Part shown: piece by piece, positions 35,818 through 43,447 of the stretch
Numbering within the stretch: position 1 is the stretch's first letter
How the letters are laid out: each line of letters opens with the position of its first letter
Assembly (NCBI GenBank): GCA_046343015.1
Contig: JBKDOL010000115.1
Location: 62,001-126,000, forward strand
Length of the DNA stretch: 64,000 bases
Source of the DNA: BJ22 sp021298375
GTDB taxonomy: Bacteria > Planctomycetota > Planctomycetia > Pirellulales > Pirellulaceae
Reading direction: 5' to 3'
Program-made: the position numbers and the translations under genes
The notes under the pieces: model-generated
What the model saw: the letters and a program-made list of their open reading frames with translations, nothing else
What the model was told of the DNA's origin: nothing
Databases searched by the model: none

Positions 35818-37785
35818 TCAGGCGGCCTCCTGCATTTCTGACTCGCGCAAGCGGCGGTAGGTTTCACACCGCCGCATCAACTCCTCATGGGTCCCGCAGT
35901 CCACCGCGCGTCCCTCGTCCATCACCAGGATCCGATCAACCAGTTCCAGCGTTGAAAGGCGATGCGTAATGATCACCGTTGTCCGCCCTTTGATAAATTC
36001 CTTTAACGTCTGATGTATGAGCAATTCGCTTTGCGGGTCGATCTGACTGGTCGCCTCATCCAACAGCAGCACGCGAGGGTCCTTGAGAATCGCTCGAGCC
36101 AGGGTCAGGCGTTGGCGCTGGCCGCCAGACAGGCGACCTCCATGCTCGCCCACATCGGTGTCATAGCCGTGCGTTAATTCCTGGATGAAGCTGTCGGCGT
36201 GAGCCTTTCGGGCCGCCGAGATCACCTCTATTTGGGAGGCGTGAGGAGTGCCATAGCGAATATTGTTGGCGATGCTGTCCGCAAACAGCATGGCCGTCTG
36301 CGTGACGTAGCCGACCTGCTTGCGAAGCTGCTTGACGCCAAAGTCGCGGAGGTCGATTCCGTTGACTCGAATGCAGCCACTGGTCGGATCAAAAAAACGC
36401 GGAACCAGATTGATAAACGTGCTTTTGCCGCATCCATTAGGCCCGATAATCGCAAGGGACGATCCGGCTGGCACGCGAAAGGACAGCCCTTTGAGGACTT
36501 GCTTCTGGGAGTCGTAGGCAAAGTGAACGTTCTCGACTTCCAGTTCGACTTGGCCCGCGGGGAAGGGAACAGCCTGCTCTGGATTACCGACCGCCGGTTG
36601 CTGGTCAATCAACGGATAGACCCGGTCGGCCGCGACTTGCCCGGCCTGCAGCGTGCCGTAAACGTCGGACATTTTCCGCAAGGGATCGGCCACGCCGCAA
36701 AGAAAGGCAAAAAACGTCATCACCTCGCCAAATTTCATGGGCGTCGCTGATATCGGGATACCAAACAGGCTGGTCTCGCCCTTAATCACCAGATACCCCC
36801 CAGCCAGTACGGCCAGGCCGATAATGCTCAAACCGAGCAACTCGTTATTGATCCGGGCCAGCGCACCATAGAGGGAAATCTTCATTCCCCGTTTGTAGAC
36901 CTCGCGGGAGACCACCTCGAAACGGGCCCGCTCGTGCGTCTCCATCGTGAAGGCCCGCACAATTCTCGAGTAGGTCACCGCCTGATACAGGCGATTGAGC
37001 AACTTGGCCGACTCTTCCATCGCCCGCCGGTTCGCCCGCTTTGTGCTGCGGGCCAGAATCAGCATCAGCACGATCGCGATTGGAACGACCAGCAGCGAAA
37101 CCACCAACAGACGCCAATTAATCCACGCAGCACAGGCGAGACAGGCAAACATCTTCAGCGGCTCGCGCAGTGTCTTACCAAACAGATTCGTGATCGCCTG
37201 GCCTATCAACCCCGTCTCGCCGCGAATTCGATTGACCAGATCGCCCGTGCCATGCACGCCCAACTCGTGCATTTCCATGCTCATCACGTTTTGAAAAACC
37301 TGATTTTGCAGGTCAAGAATCGTACGCTGGCCGACCCGGGCGACCAAAATCATGTTGCCCATCAGGAACAACCCGCGAAACAGGGTCGCCACGAGCAACA
37401 GCACAATGATCAAGGTCAGCGTCTGAAAAGCATCCTTCGGTGTGTACTCCTTCAAAAAAGGGAGCAGCTTTTCGGTCGAAGCAATGCGGTCCAACTGAAC
37501 TTGACGCTCCGCCTCCCGATTCCGCAATTCACCCCCAGCGGCGGCATCCGCTTTCAACTGGGCAATTATCCCGTCAAGCTTCTGAACCTCGCCAGCCGAC
37601 TCAGCGATCTGCTGCTCAGCCCACTCGGTCAACGTTTTCCCGTGCAGGACCACTTCCACAAAGGGATAGACGCCCCCGAGGTTGGCTCCCCAGCAAATGG
37701 CGACCCCAATCGAGCAAAGCAATGAGCCCAGAATGGACCAGCGATAGGTCAGCGCCTGACGGAGCGCCCGCACGAGATTTTTCAT
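35818..37785 (-). CDS. MsbA-like ABC exporter (permease-ATPase fusion)
   Basis: 655 residues. N-terminal ABC_membrane domain of six helices and C-terminal ATPase with Walker A GPNGCGKST (about 443), signature LSGGQRQRL and Walker B RVLLLDEATSQID. The loop between helices 1 and 2 is unusually long: about residues 48-120 form a charged predicted coiled coil (AGEVQKLDGIIAQLKAD and on) outside the membrane. Type IV exporters of this kind flip lipid A (MsbA) or other lipids and drugs. The KdsD-type gene is encoded directly downstream, supporting an LPS-related role. Confidence 0.9.
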   Translation of the reverse strand: MKNLVRALRQALTYRWSILGSLLCSIGVAICWGANLGGVYPFVEVVLHGKTLTEWAEQQIAESAGEVQKLDGIIAQLKADAAAGGELRNREAERQVQLDRIASTEKLLPFLKEYTPKDAFQTLTLIIVLLLVATLFRGLFLMGNMILVARVGQRTILDLQNQVFQNVMSMEMHELGVHGTGDLVNRIRGETGLIGQAITNLFGKTLREPLKMFACLACAAWINWRLLVVSLLVVPIAIVLMLILARSTKRANRRAMEESAKLLNRLYQAVTYSRIVRAFTMETHERARFEVVSREVYKRGMKISLYGALARINNELLGLSIIGLAVLAGGYLVIKGETSLFGIPISATPMKFGEVMTFFAFLCGVADPLRKMSDVYGTLQAGQVAADRVYPLIDQQPAVGNPEQAVPFPAGQVELEVENVHFAYDSQKQVLKGLSFRVPAGSSLAIIGPNGCGKSTFINLVPRFFDPTSGCIRVNGIDLRDFGVKQLRKQVGYVTQTAMLFADSIANNIRYGTPHASQIEVISAARKAHADSFIQELTHGYDTDVGEHGGRLSGGQRQRLTLARAILKDPRVLLLDEATSQIDPQSELLIHQTLKEFIKGRTTVIITHRLSTLELVDRILVMDEGRAVDCGTHEELMRRCETYRRLRESEMQEAA

Positions 37786-37940
37786 GTTCAGTCCAGCTTC
37801 CTTGCCAGACCGGTTCGGAGAAGATGAACCGGCTAATCAAAAATGTAACCCGGCAGGGAGCGGACGAACAAGTTCAGTTTATTGGCGCTGAATTCCCAAA
37901 CGAAATCGAAGCCAAACACTGCTAGCAAGTGTCGCCGCAT

Positions 37941-37980
37941 AGCGCCAGAAACTTAGCGCCAGAAACTTAGCGCCAGATGC
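37941..37980. repeat. 14-bp tandem repeat, about 2.8 units
   Basis: AGCGCCAGAAACTT at 37941-37954 and 37955-37968 is identical, followed by a partial AGCGCCAGATGC. It lies in the spacer upstream of the MsbA-like gene, close to the end of the lipoprotein gene. Confidence 0.88.
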
Positions 37981-37997
37981 GGGAGGAATCCTCGAGT

Positions 37998-39131
37998 TCA
38001 TTTATCCGTTTGGGCGGATCCCGAACTCTCGGGCTGGGAAGGGCCACTGCCGGCAGCCTTCGGGTCAGCCTTCGCGTCAGCCTTGAGCACGAGCAGCACA
38101 GGCGTGTTCAGTGGCGGGATTTGGTCGGGATTTGCCTCGAAGAGCAGGGCCCCCGCTTCAGCCGTGCTCGGGATCGGGAGGTCGATCATCGCCGAAGAAA
38201 AATTCGAGAGGCAAATCAACTCGCCTCCATTGGCGGCATAGAGTTCACGCCCATCCGGGTCGGTGATGAACTTGCTTCCGCCAAACACCCAGTCGATTTT
38301 CAGCGGACTGCCATCGGCCACCAACCGCACCATCTCTTTGGCGTTTTTCTTGACCAGCTCTTTCTGCTCGTTGAAGTACCAGACCTCGACACTGATCCGC
38401 GGGCCTTCGGCTGGCTTGTACTCCGGGTCCCACTGGACGGTTCGTCCCGGGTTGACGCCGGCCAGCAGCAGGGCTTGGTGAACGTACATGGCCCAGGGTT
38501 TGGTGGCGACGATCGACTCATGCTCTTTCGTCCCCTTGGGGCAGGCAAACATTTCAAGCAGTCCCCGAGTCAAACAAATTCGCCCAGAAACCGCCACGAG
38601 TTTTTCCTGGCTGTCGATCCAGATTTCCTCCTTGTCGCTGAGGCGCTTCCAATTCGAGGGGATCTCGAATGGGAAGGGGAGTTCCTCATCGGCCTCGCGG
38701 ATGAAACCCGGTGGCTCAGTCGCGGCGGATTCCACAGACGATTCGCGCTGTTCCGCGGCGGGAGCCGACTGAGGCAGTGCTCCGGCCGCGAACCCGGAGG
38801 CAGAATTCTTGGACGTGCCCTCTTTGGACAGGCTTTCTTTCGCCGACGCCGGAGCGCCAAGCGGTTCCTCCGAGAGCACCTTTTGGCCGGGCTCGGGCAC
38901 CGGTTCGGTCGCTTGCTTTTCCTCCGCTCCGTTGGCCTTTTCTGCGCTTGAGAACGACGGCGTTTTCCCAGTGCTCTGGCCCGCACCCACAGCAGGTTTG
39001 CTTGCTGCGGACGGAGCCAAAGACTTGGCTGTCGGCCGATTGGCTTGGTCGCAGCCGACAAGCGTGAACGTCAACAACAGCAGCAGCAATACAGCCCCAT
39101 TCCGCGCCCACCAAGAGAAGCCCAACTTCAT
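37998..39131 (-). CDS. YdjY-domain lipoprotein
   Basis: 377 residues from ATG 39131, with CAGGAG 8 nt upstream; earlier codons in the frame have no support. Signal peptide NGAVLLLLLLTFTLVGC with a lipobox LVGC, then about 150 Ala/Ser/Pro/Glu-rich linker residues, then a YdjY-type domain with RGLLEMFACPKGTKEHES (about 212-229), VHQALLLAGVNPG and a region for a periplasmic sugar- or phosphate-like ligand. The name comes from a conserved planctomycete domain; no function is established. Confidence 0.82.
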   Translation of the reverse strand: MKLGFSWWARNGAVLLLLLLTFTLVGCDQANRPTAKSLAPSAASKPAVGAGQSTGKTPSFSSAEKANGAEEKQATEPVPEPGQKVLSEEPLGAPASAKESLSKEGTSKNSASGFAAGALPQSAPAAEQRESSVESAATEPPGFIREADEELPFPFEIPSNWKRLSDKEEIWIDSQEKLVAVSGRICLTRGLLEMFACPKGTKEHESIVATKPWAMYVHQALLLAGVNPGRTVQWDPEYKPAEGPRISVEVWYFNEQKELVKKNAKEMVRLVADGSPLKIDWVFGGSKFITDPDGRELYAANGGELICLSNFSSAMIDLPIPSTAEAGALLFEANPDQIPPLNTPVLLVLKADAKADPKAAGSGPSQPESSGSAQTDK

Positions 39132-39428
39132 TGCTCGCACTCCTGTTCCATCTGTCCGGCACGCTGTCCGGCCGACTTGCTGCTGACGTCGAATAAACCC
39201 ACCGCCTTGCTTACCCGCCTCCTTATCATAGACGCGGCTCACGCTGGGGATAATCGGCCGAGCTATTTCCCCGCGAAATAGCGGGCATTTACGCGACTTG
39301 AAAGCCGTCAAACCAAGGCGGCTGGCCTCGCAGGTAATCTCGCGGCAACCTCCCCCGAGCGCGAATCGGGGTTTAGATGTTAAGATGGGGAGCTTCTGTT
39401 GAGTCAGCTTCCATCTTCGACAATCCCC

Positions 39429-41225
39429 ATGATTACTGATTCCCAATCTGAATCGAGCGGTCGCAAGAAACCAACCCGGCAAAAGAAAAAACAGCTCACT
39501 GCGGCGCCCGGTTCGGCCGGCTCTTCTCTCCCTGTCGTGAATGCTCCGCTGGAGGGTCTCGCAGCGGAACCGATCGGCCAGACTCCCGCGACTGTCAACT
39601 ATCGCCGGCTCCCAAAGGGACTCCGGTCAGCGTTCGGCGAAAAGTCAGCCTTTCTTAGCTGGGGCTTGCCGACTGAAATCGCCGATTCGCCCGCCGCCAA
39701 GGTCCTGAACAAGCTGCAAAAAGCGATCCAGCGAGATGCTGCCGCACCGGCACTGGCCGCTCGGGTCGCAGAAGAACTGGCAGTTGCTGACGCGGCAGGG
39801 CAGGGGAGCGGGCGACTGTTTCTGTCGCTTGCCGCAGCTTATGCCTTGCCCCAATTGAGCGATGCCCAGGAGGGGAAACCGTTTGCAGAGATCACCGCCG
39901 CCATTCATTCGCTCGTTCATCAGCCCGACCTTGATGTCGAAGCCGACCCGGTCAATTGGTTGCTTTCGGCAGTAGAGTTGCCGCTGGTCCTCGGTTTCAC
40001 CGCCGACCCGATCGACTCCCACCGCTTGGCCGAACTGTCCAGTCGCTACTCGTTGTTCGTCGAGCAAAATCTGGAGGAAGAGGGCTGGGTGCCACAACCG
40101 GTATTGGGGGAACTCGCCGTTCTGCACGCGGCCCTGCTTCGCTGTCAACTGCTTCTGCGGCAACTTAACCAGCGACTCGACGAGCGCGTGGCCCATCGCC
40201 TGGAGTGGATGACGAGAAACCTGTTTCGATTGCTCGACCATTCCGGCCGGCAGATGCTCGGTGGCGGAATTGTCGAGGATCAACCCGGCCTGGCGCGGGC
40301 TGCGCGGCGCGTCACGACCGACGAGGATGACTCCCGGATGCTGAAAGCGATCGAAACGGGGAACTTCCCGCCCCCCAAGCGTTTGCCGGAGTGCAGCGGC
40401 TACTGCGAGGAGACCCTCACTGCCGTGCTTCGCGGCAACTGGGGCTCCAAGACAGCCAAACTGGCGATCCGCGTCAGCGAGGGCCGACAGTTGGTCGAAG
40501 GCGGTTGTCGCGAGACGCTTTTGCAAGGCAACTGGACTCCCGAAATCACATTTAACGGCGAGACGCTGTCGCTTCGGCCGGAAACAACGACGCTGAATTG
40601 CTGGAACAGCGACCATGAATCGGATTATCTCGAAATTCAGGTCGAACTCTCGGGGGGAGTGATTTGGCAACGGCAGTATGCCCTCGACAAGCGCGAACTG
40701 GTATTGTTCGTGTCCGATGTCTTTCTCGGCAAGGAATCAGGCCGCTGGGAGTATCGCTGCCACTTGCCGGTCTCGCCTGAACTGGCAGTGGAGGAAGCGG
40801 CCGATTCGCGCGAACTGCGACTGCAGGGCTCCAACTCAACGGCACTCGCCTTGCCGCTGAGCATGGGTGAATGGAAGGCGGACCGCTCCGACGACGCGTT
40901 TGTCGCGCATGAGCAAGGCTTGGAGGCGCGGCAGACGAGGCGCGGGCAGGGCTGCTTGTTCGCCGTGGCAATCGATCTCGACCCAAAGCGGTCCCAGCGC
41001 CCGGCGACTTGGCGACACCTCACCGTGGGGGAAAACCTCAAGCCCGTGGCCCGCGATCAGGCACTCGCTTTCCGCTTCCAATTCGGCCGCCAACAGTGGC
41101 TGATCTATCGCAGCCTGACCCCATTAGCCAGCCGAACCTATCTGGGGCAAAATGTTTACAGTGAGTTCGCCTTCGACCGGTTCGCTAATGACGGAACGGC
41201 TGAGTCTCTGGTTTGTGTCGAGTAG
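39429..41225 (+). CDS. hypothetical protein, 598 aa
   Basis: Not recognised. ATG 39429 is preferred over TTG 39399. A basic N-terminus (RKKPTRQKKKQLTAAP, about 13-28) leads to a largely helical part (about 60-290), then a beta-rich C-terminal part (about 315-595) with repeated strands (RGNWGSKTAKLAIRVSEG; ITFNGETLSLRPETTTLN; LVLFVSDVFLGKES). The two-part build, a helical toroid followed by a beta sandwich, is like polysaccharide lyases or heparinase-type proteins, but I see no signal peptide and no catalytic motif I could name. It is on the plus strand in front of yggS. Confidence 0.65.
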   Translation: MITDSQSESSGRKKPTRQKKKQLTAAPGSAGSSLPVVNAPLEGLAAEPIGQTPATVNYRRLPKGLRSAFGEKSAFLSWGLPTEIADSPAAKVLNKLQKAIQRDAAAPALAARVAEELAVADAAGQGSGRLFLSLAAAYALPQLSDAQEGKPFAEITAAIHSLVHQPDLDVEADPVNWLLSAVELPLVLGFTADPIDSHRLAELSSRYSLFVEQNLEEEGWVPQPVLGELAVLHAALLRCQLLLRQLNQRLDERVAHRLEWMTRNLFRLLDHSGRQMLGGGIVEDQPGLARAARRVTTDEDDSRMLKAIETGNFPPPKRLPECSGYCEETLTAVLRGNWGSKTAKLAIRVSEGRQLVEGGCRETLLQGNWTPEITFNGETLSLRPETTTLNCWNSDHESDYLEIQVELSGGVIWQRQYALDKRELVLFVSDVFLGKESGRWEYRCHLPVSPELAVEEAADSRELRLQGSNSTALALPLSMGEWKADRSDDAFVAHEQGLEARQTRRGQGCLFAVAIDLDPKRSQRPATWRHLTVGENLKPVARDQALAFRFQFGRQQWLIYRSLTPLASRTYLGQNVYSEFAFDRFANDGTAESLVCVE

Positions 41226-41246
41226 GCAGGCACCGAGTGAGTGGTC

Positions 41247-41945
41247 ATGGACCTTGCGGAACGACTGCGGAGCAATTTGAGCCGGGTGAAATCGGAAATT
41301 GCCGAGGCTTGCCTCCGGGCTGGCCGGGCCCCTGACTCGGTCCGCCTGGTCGCAGTCACCAAGTACGTGGATTCCGCCGTCACCAGTGCTCTCCTGGCCG
41401 CTGGAGCGACCGACCTGGGGGAGAATCGTCCCCAAGCCTTGGTCGAAAAGGCAGAAGCCCTCGCTCACCTGAATCCTCGCTGGCACTTGATTGGACATCT
41501 CCAGCGAAACAAGATTCGCAAGGTCCTGCCGCATGTGCATTTGCTCCATGCCGGAGATAGCTGGCGACTGCTCGAGGCGGTAAACGTCGCGGCCGGTGAG
41601 CTGTCGCGCCCAGTTGACGTTTTGCTGGAGGTGAATGTCTCCGGTGACACTTCCAAGCACGGCTTCCACCCCCAAGAGCTGACCGGGTTGGTGCCCCAGT
41701 TGGATAACCTTGGTCAAGTGCGCGTGCGGGGGTTGATGGGAATGTCGGGCTTGGAATCCTCGCCTGCCGAAAAGCAGGTGGAGTTCGCCCGTTTGCGGAT
41801 GTTGCTCGAACGCCTGCAGGCCGAATTTCCCGCGGCCCGGCAGTGGCGGGAGTTATCGATGGGAATGAGTGACGACTTTCCAGCGGCAATCGCCGAAGGA
41901 AGCACCATGGTCCGAGTCGGCTCGGCGCTCTTTGCCGGCATCTGA
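41247..41945 (+). CDS. YggS family pyridoxal-phosphate-binding protein
   Basis: 232 residues from ATG 41247 (GTG 41241 also possible). The PLP Lys lies in LVAVTKYV (K39), and the family motifs LIGHLQRNKIRKVL, GLMGMSG and the phosphate-binding MGMSDDFPAAIAEGSTMVRVGSALFAG are all present. YggS/PLPBP proteins handle PLP homeostasis and affect amino-acid metabolism; they are not known to be enzymes. It starts 21 bp after the unknown gene upstream, so the two may be co-transcribed. Confidence 0.94.
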   Translation: MDLAERLRSNLSRVKSEIAEACLRAGRAPDSVRLVAVTKYVDSAVTSALLAAGATDLGENRPQALVEKAEALAHLNPRWHLIGHLQRNKIRKVLPHVHLLHAGDSWRLLEAVNVAAGELSRPVDVLLEVNVSGDTSKHGFHPQELTGLVPQLDNLGQVRVRGLMGMSGLESSPAEKQVEFARLRMLLERLQAEFPAARQWRELSMGMSDDFPAAIAEGSTMVRVGSALFAGI

Positions 41946-42189
41946 CAAAACCCGTTTCCTACTCTTTGGCGCTGCTTGGCCGGGGCCGATTCAGGGCGAA
42001 TCCCCCCGCCTCGCGGCCGTCAACGCCATGCCGCCTCCCAGCCGATCCGGGGAAAAACGGCACTCTCCCTCAGCCCTGTTAAAACAGGCAATCTGCGGAA
42101 ACTCTCCCGGGGTTAGCGATCGTGCTAATCGTTTGGTTGATATCGGTCGATTCAATCCCGCAGACAGTATGTGCGCTCGTTCAACGCCT

Positions 42190-42195
42190 GGAGGA
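42190..42195 (+). promoter_or_regulatory. Shine-Dalgarno GGAGGA fixing the BBP7 gene start
   Basis: GGAGGA ends 7 nt before GTG 42203. The signal peptide also begins at that codon, so the longer frame from 42122 is not the gene start. Confidence 0.75.
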
Positions 42196-42202
42196 ACTGG
42201 AC

Positions 42203-43141
42203 GTGAGGTTCTTGATTAACATTGCCGTCGTGGCCTTGGCTGTACTGGGAACAGCCCAAGTTCAAGCTCAATGGCCGCAGACGACTAGCCCAGGCAACTG
42301 TGGCTTCTGGGCGGAAGCCAACGGCGCGGTCTACGATCGCCCCGGGACCGATTTGGGCCTGAGCCTGATATTTGACTCGGTCACGCTCGCGCCGCTGTAC
42401 ACCAGCGATGACGTCACCGACTTGAACACGACTGTCGGAGCCGACTTCCGGTTTGGCAACAACAGTCATTGGTTTGGACCGTGGGAGTTTGGTGGCTCGC
42501 TCGCCACTTGGGATACCCACGCCACCGTAGAGGGTGCGAATCTCGAATCGCCTTTCTTTCCCGGCTTCAGCCCAGACCGGGTCGACTTCTTCAATCAGTC
42601 GCAGTTTTATGACTTGGAGTTCAATCTCCGCCGGGCTTTTGCTCCAGGATTCACTTTCCTGTACGGCATCCGCTACCTCGACCTCTCCGACAAATTGCAA
42701 TACGTGTCCCAAACCGATTTCGGCATCATCGACTTCTTCACCAACGATGTGATCGAGACGAGCAACTCGGCGATTGGTGGCCAGGTCGGTCTGGAATACA
42801 ACATGCCTCTGGCCCAAACGGTCTACGTCCAAGGCTTCATCAAGGTCGCCGGCCTGGGGAATGCCACCAAGGTTGACCGGATCTCCTCCACGACCCTGGA
42901 CAGCGAAATCAGCAGTCGCGATACCAAGGGGATTGGCACCTTTATGGGGCAGACTGGCGGACGGATTTACTTTGAACTGCTCCCCCGGCACCTGCATACT
43001 TATGCCGGGTACGAAGCAACCTGGATTGATGGTGTCGCCGTTGCACCGCCGCAGTTCCTCTCGACGGGAACGGAACCGGTGGTCACCGCCAACACGATTT
43101 TCTGGCATGCAATTACCTTCGGTATGCGGTACCAGTTCTAA
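42203..43141 (+). CDS. BBP7-type outer-membrane beta-barrel protein
   Basis: 312 residues from GTG 42203. Signal peptide FLINIAVVALAVLGTAQVQA, then alternating amphipathic strands to a C-terminal aromatic MRYQF, typical of an outer-membrane barrel. The N-terminal FWAEANGAVYDRPG and the blocks YDLEFNLRRAF, FLYGIRYLDLSDKLQY match the planctomycete BBP7 family by appearance. Presumed outer-membrane structural protein or channel. The gene is isolated and ends in a strong bidirectional terminator shared with the convergent protease gene. Confidence 0.85.
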   Translation: MRFLINIAVVALAVLGTAQVQAQWPQTTSPGNCGFWAEANGAVYDRPGTDLGLSLIFDSVTLAPLYTSDDVTDLNTTVGADFRFGNNSHWFGPWEFGGSLATWDTHATVEGANLESPFFPGFSPDRVDFFNQSQFYDLEFNLRRAFAPGFTFLYGIRYLDLSDKLQYVSQTDFGIIDFFTNDVIETSNSAIGGQVGLEYNMPLAQTVYVQGFIKVAGLGNATKVDRISSTTLDSEISSRDTKGIGTFMGQTGGRIYFELLPRHLHTYAGYEATWIDGVAVAPPQFLSTGTEPVVTANTIFWHAITFGMRYQF

Positions 43142-43334
43142 ATCGATTGGCTCCGACTTGTTGTCCGCAACTGCTTGACCGACTCATCCTCCGCCTGCAT
43201 TGGCCCGGGGGCACTTTCAAGACTCCCTCGAGGCCGAGCTCGAACGTTCCGACCGGTTAGCAGCCACACGCAGCTGCCAACGCATCCCGAGGTCGAACCC
43301 AGATCGATCGAGCCACCGTCTCGAGGCCACAAAG

Positions 43335-43373
43335 AAAAAGGCTGTTCACCCCTCAAGGTGAACAGCCTTTTTT
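43335..43373. terminator. bidirectional Rho-independent terminator
   Basis: AAAAAGGCTGTTCACC pairs with GGTGAACAGCCTTTTT around a CCTCAA loop, with A and T runs on the two sides, so it can stop transcription from both the BBP7 gene (plus) and the protease gene (minus). It lies in a 306-bp spacer in which nothing else is evident. Confidence 0.95.
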
Positions 43374-43447
43374 CGTTTTCAATCGTGGGCCAGCATAGCA
43401 GCCCAACAGGCCGCAACGCTGGCTTTGAGCCCGGTTACTGCCGGGGC

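Noticed and set aside
36934..37725. 263-residue plus-strand frame
   Set aside because: Antisense to the MsbA-like exporter, which has all ABC motifs.
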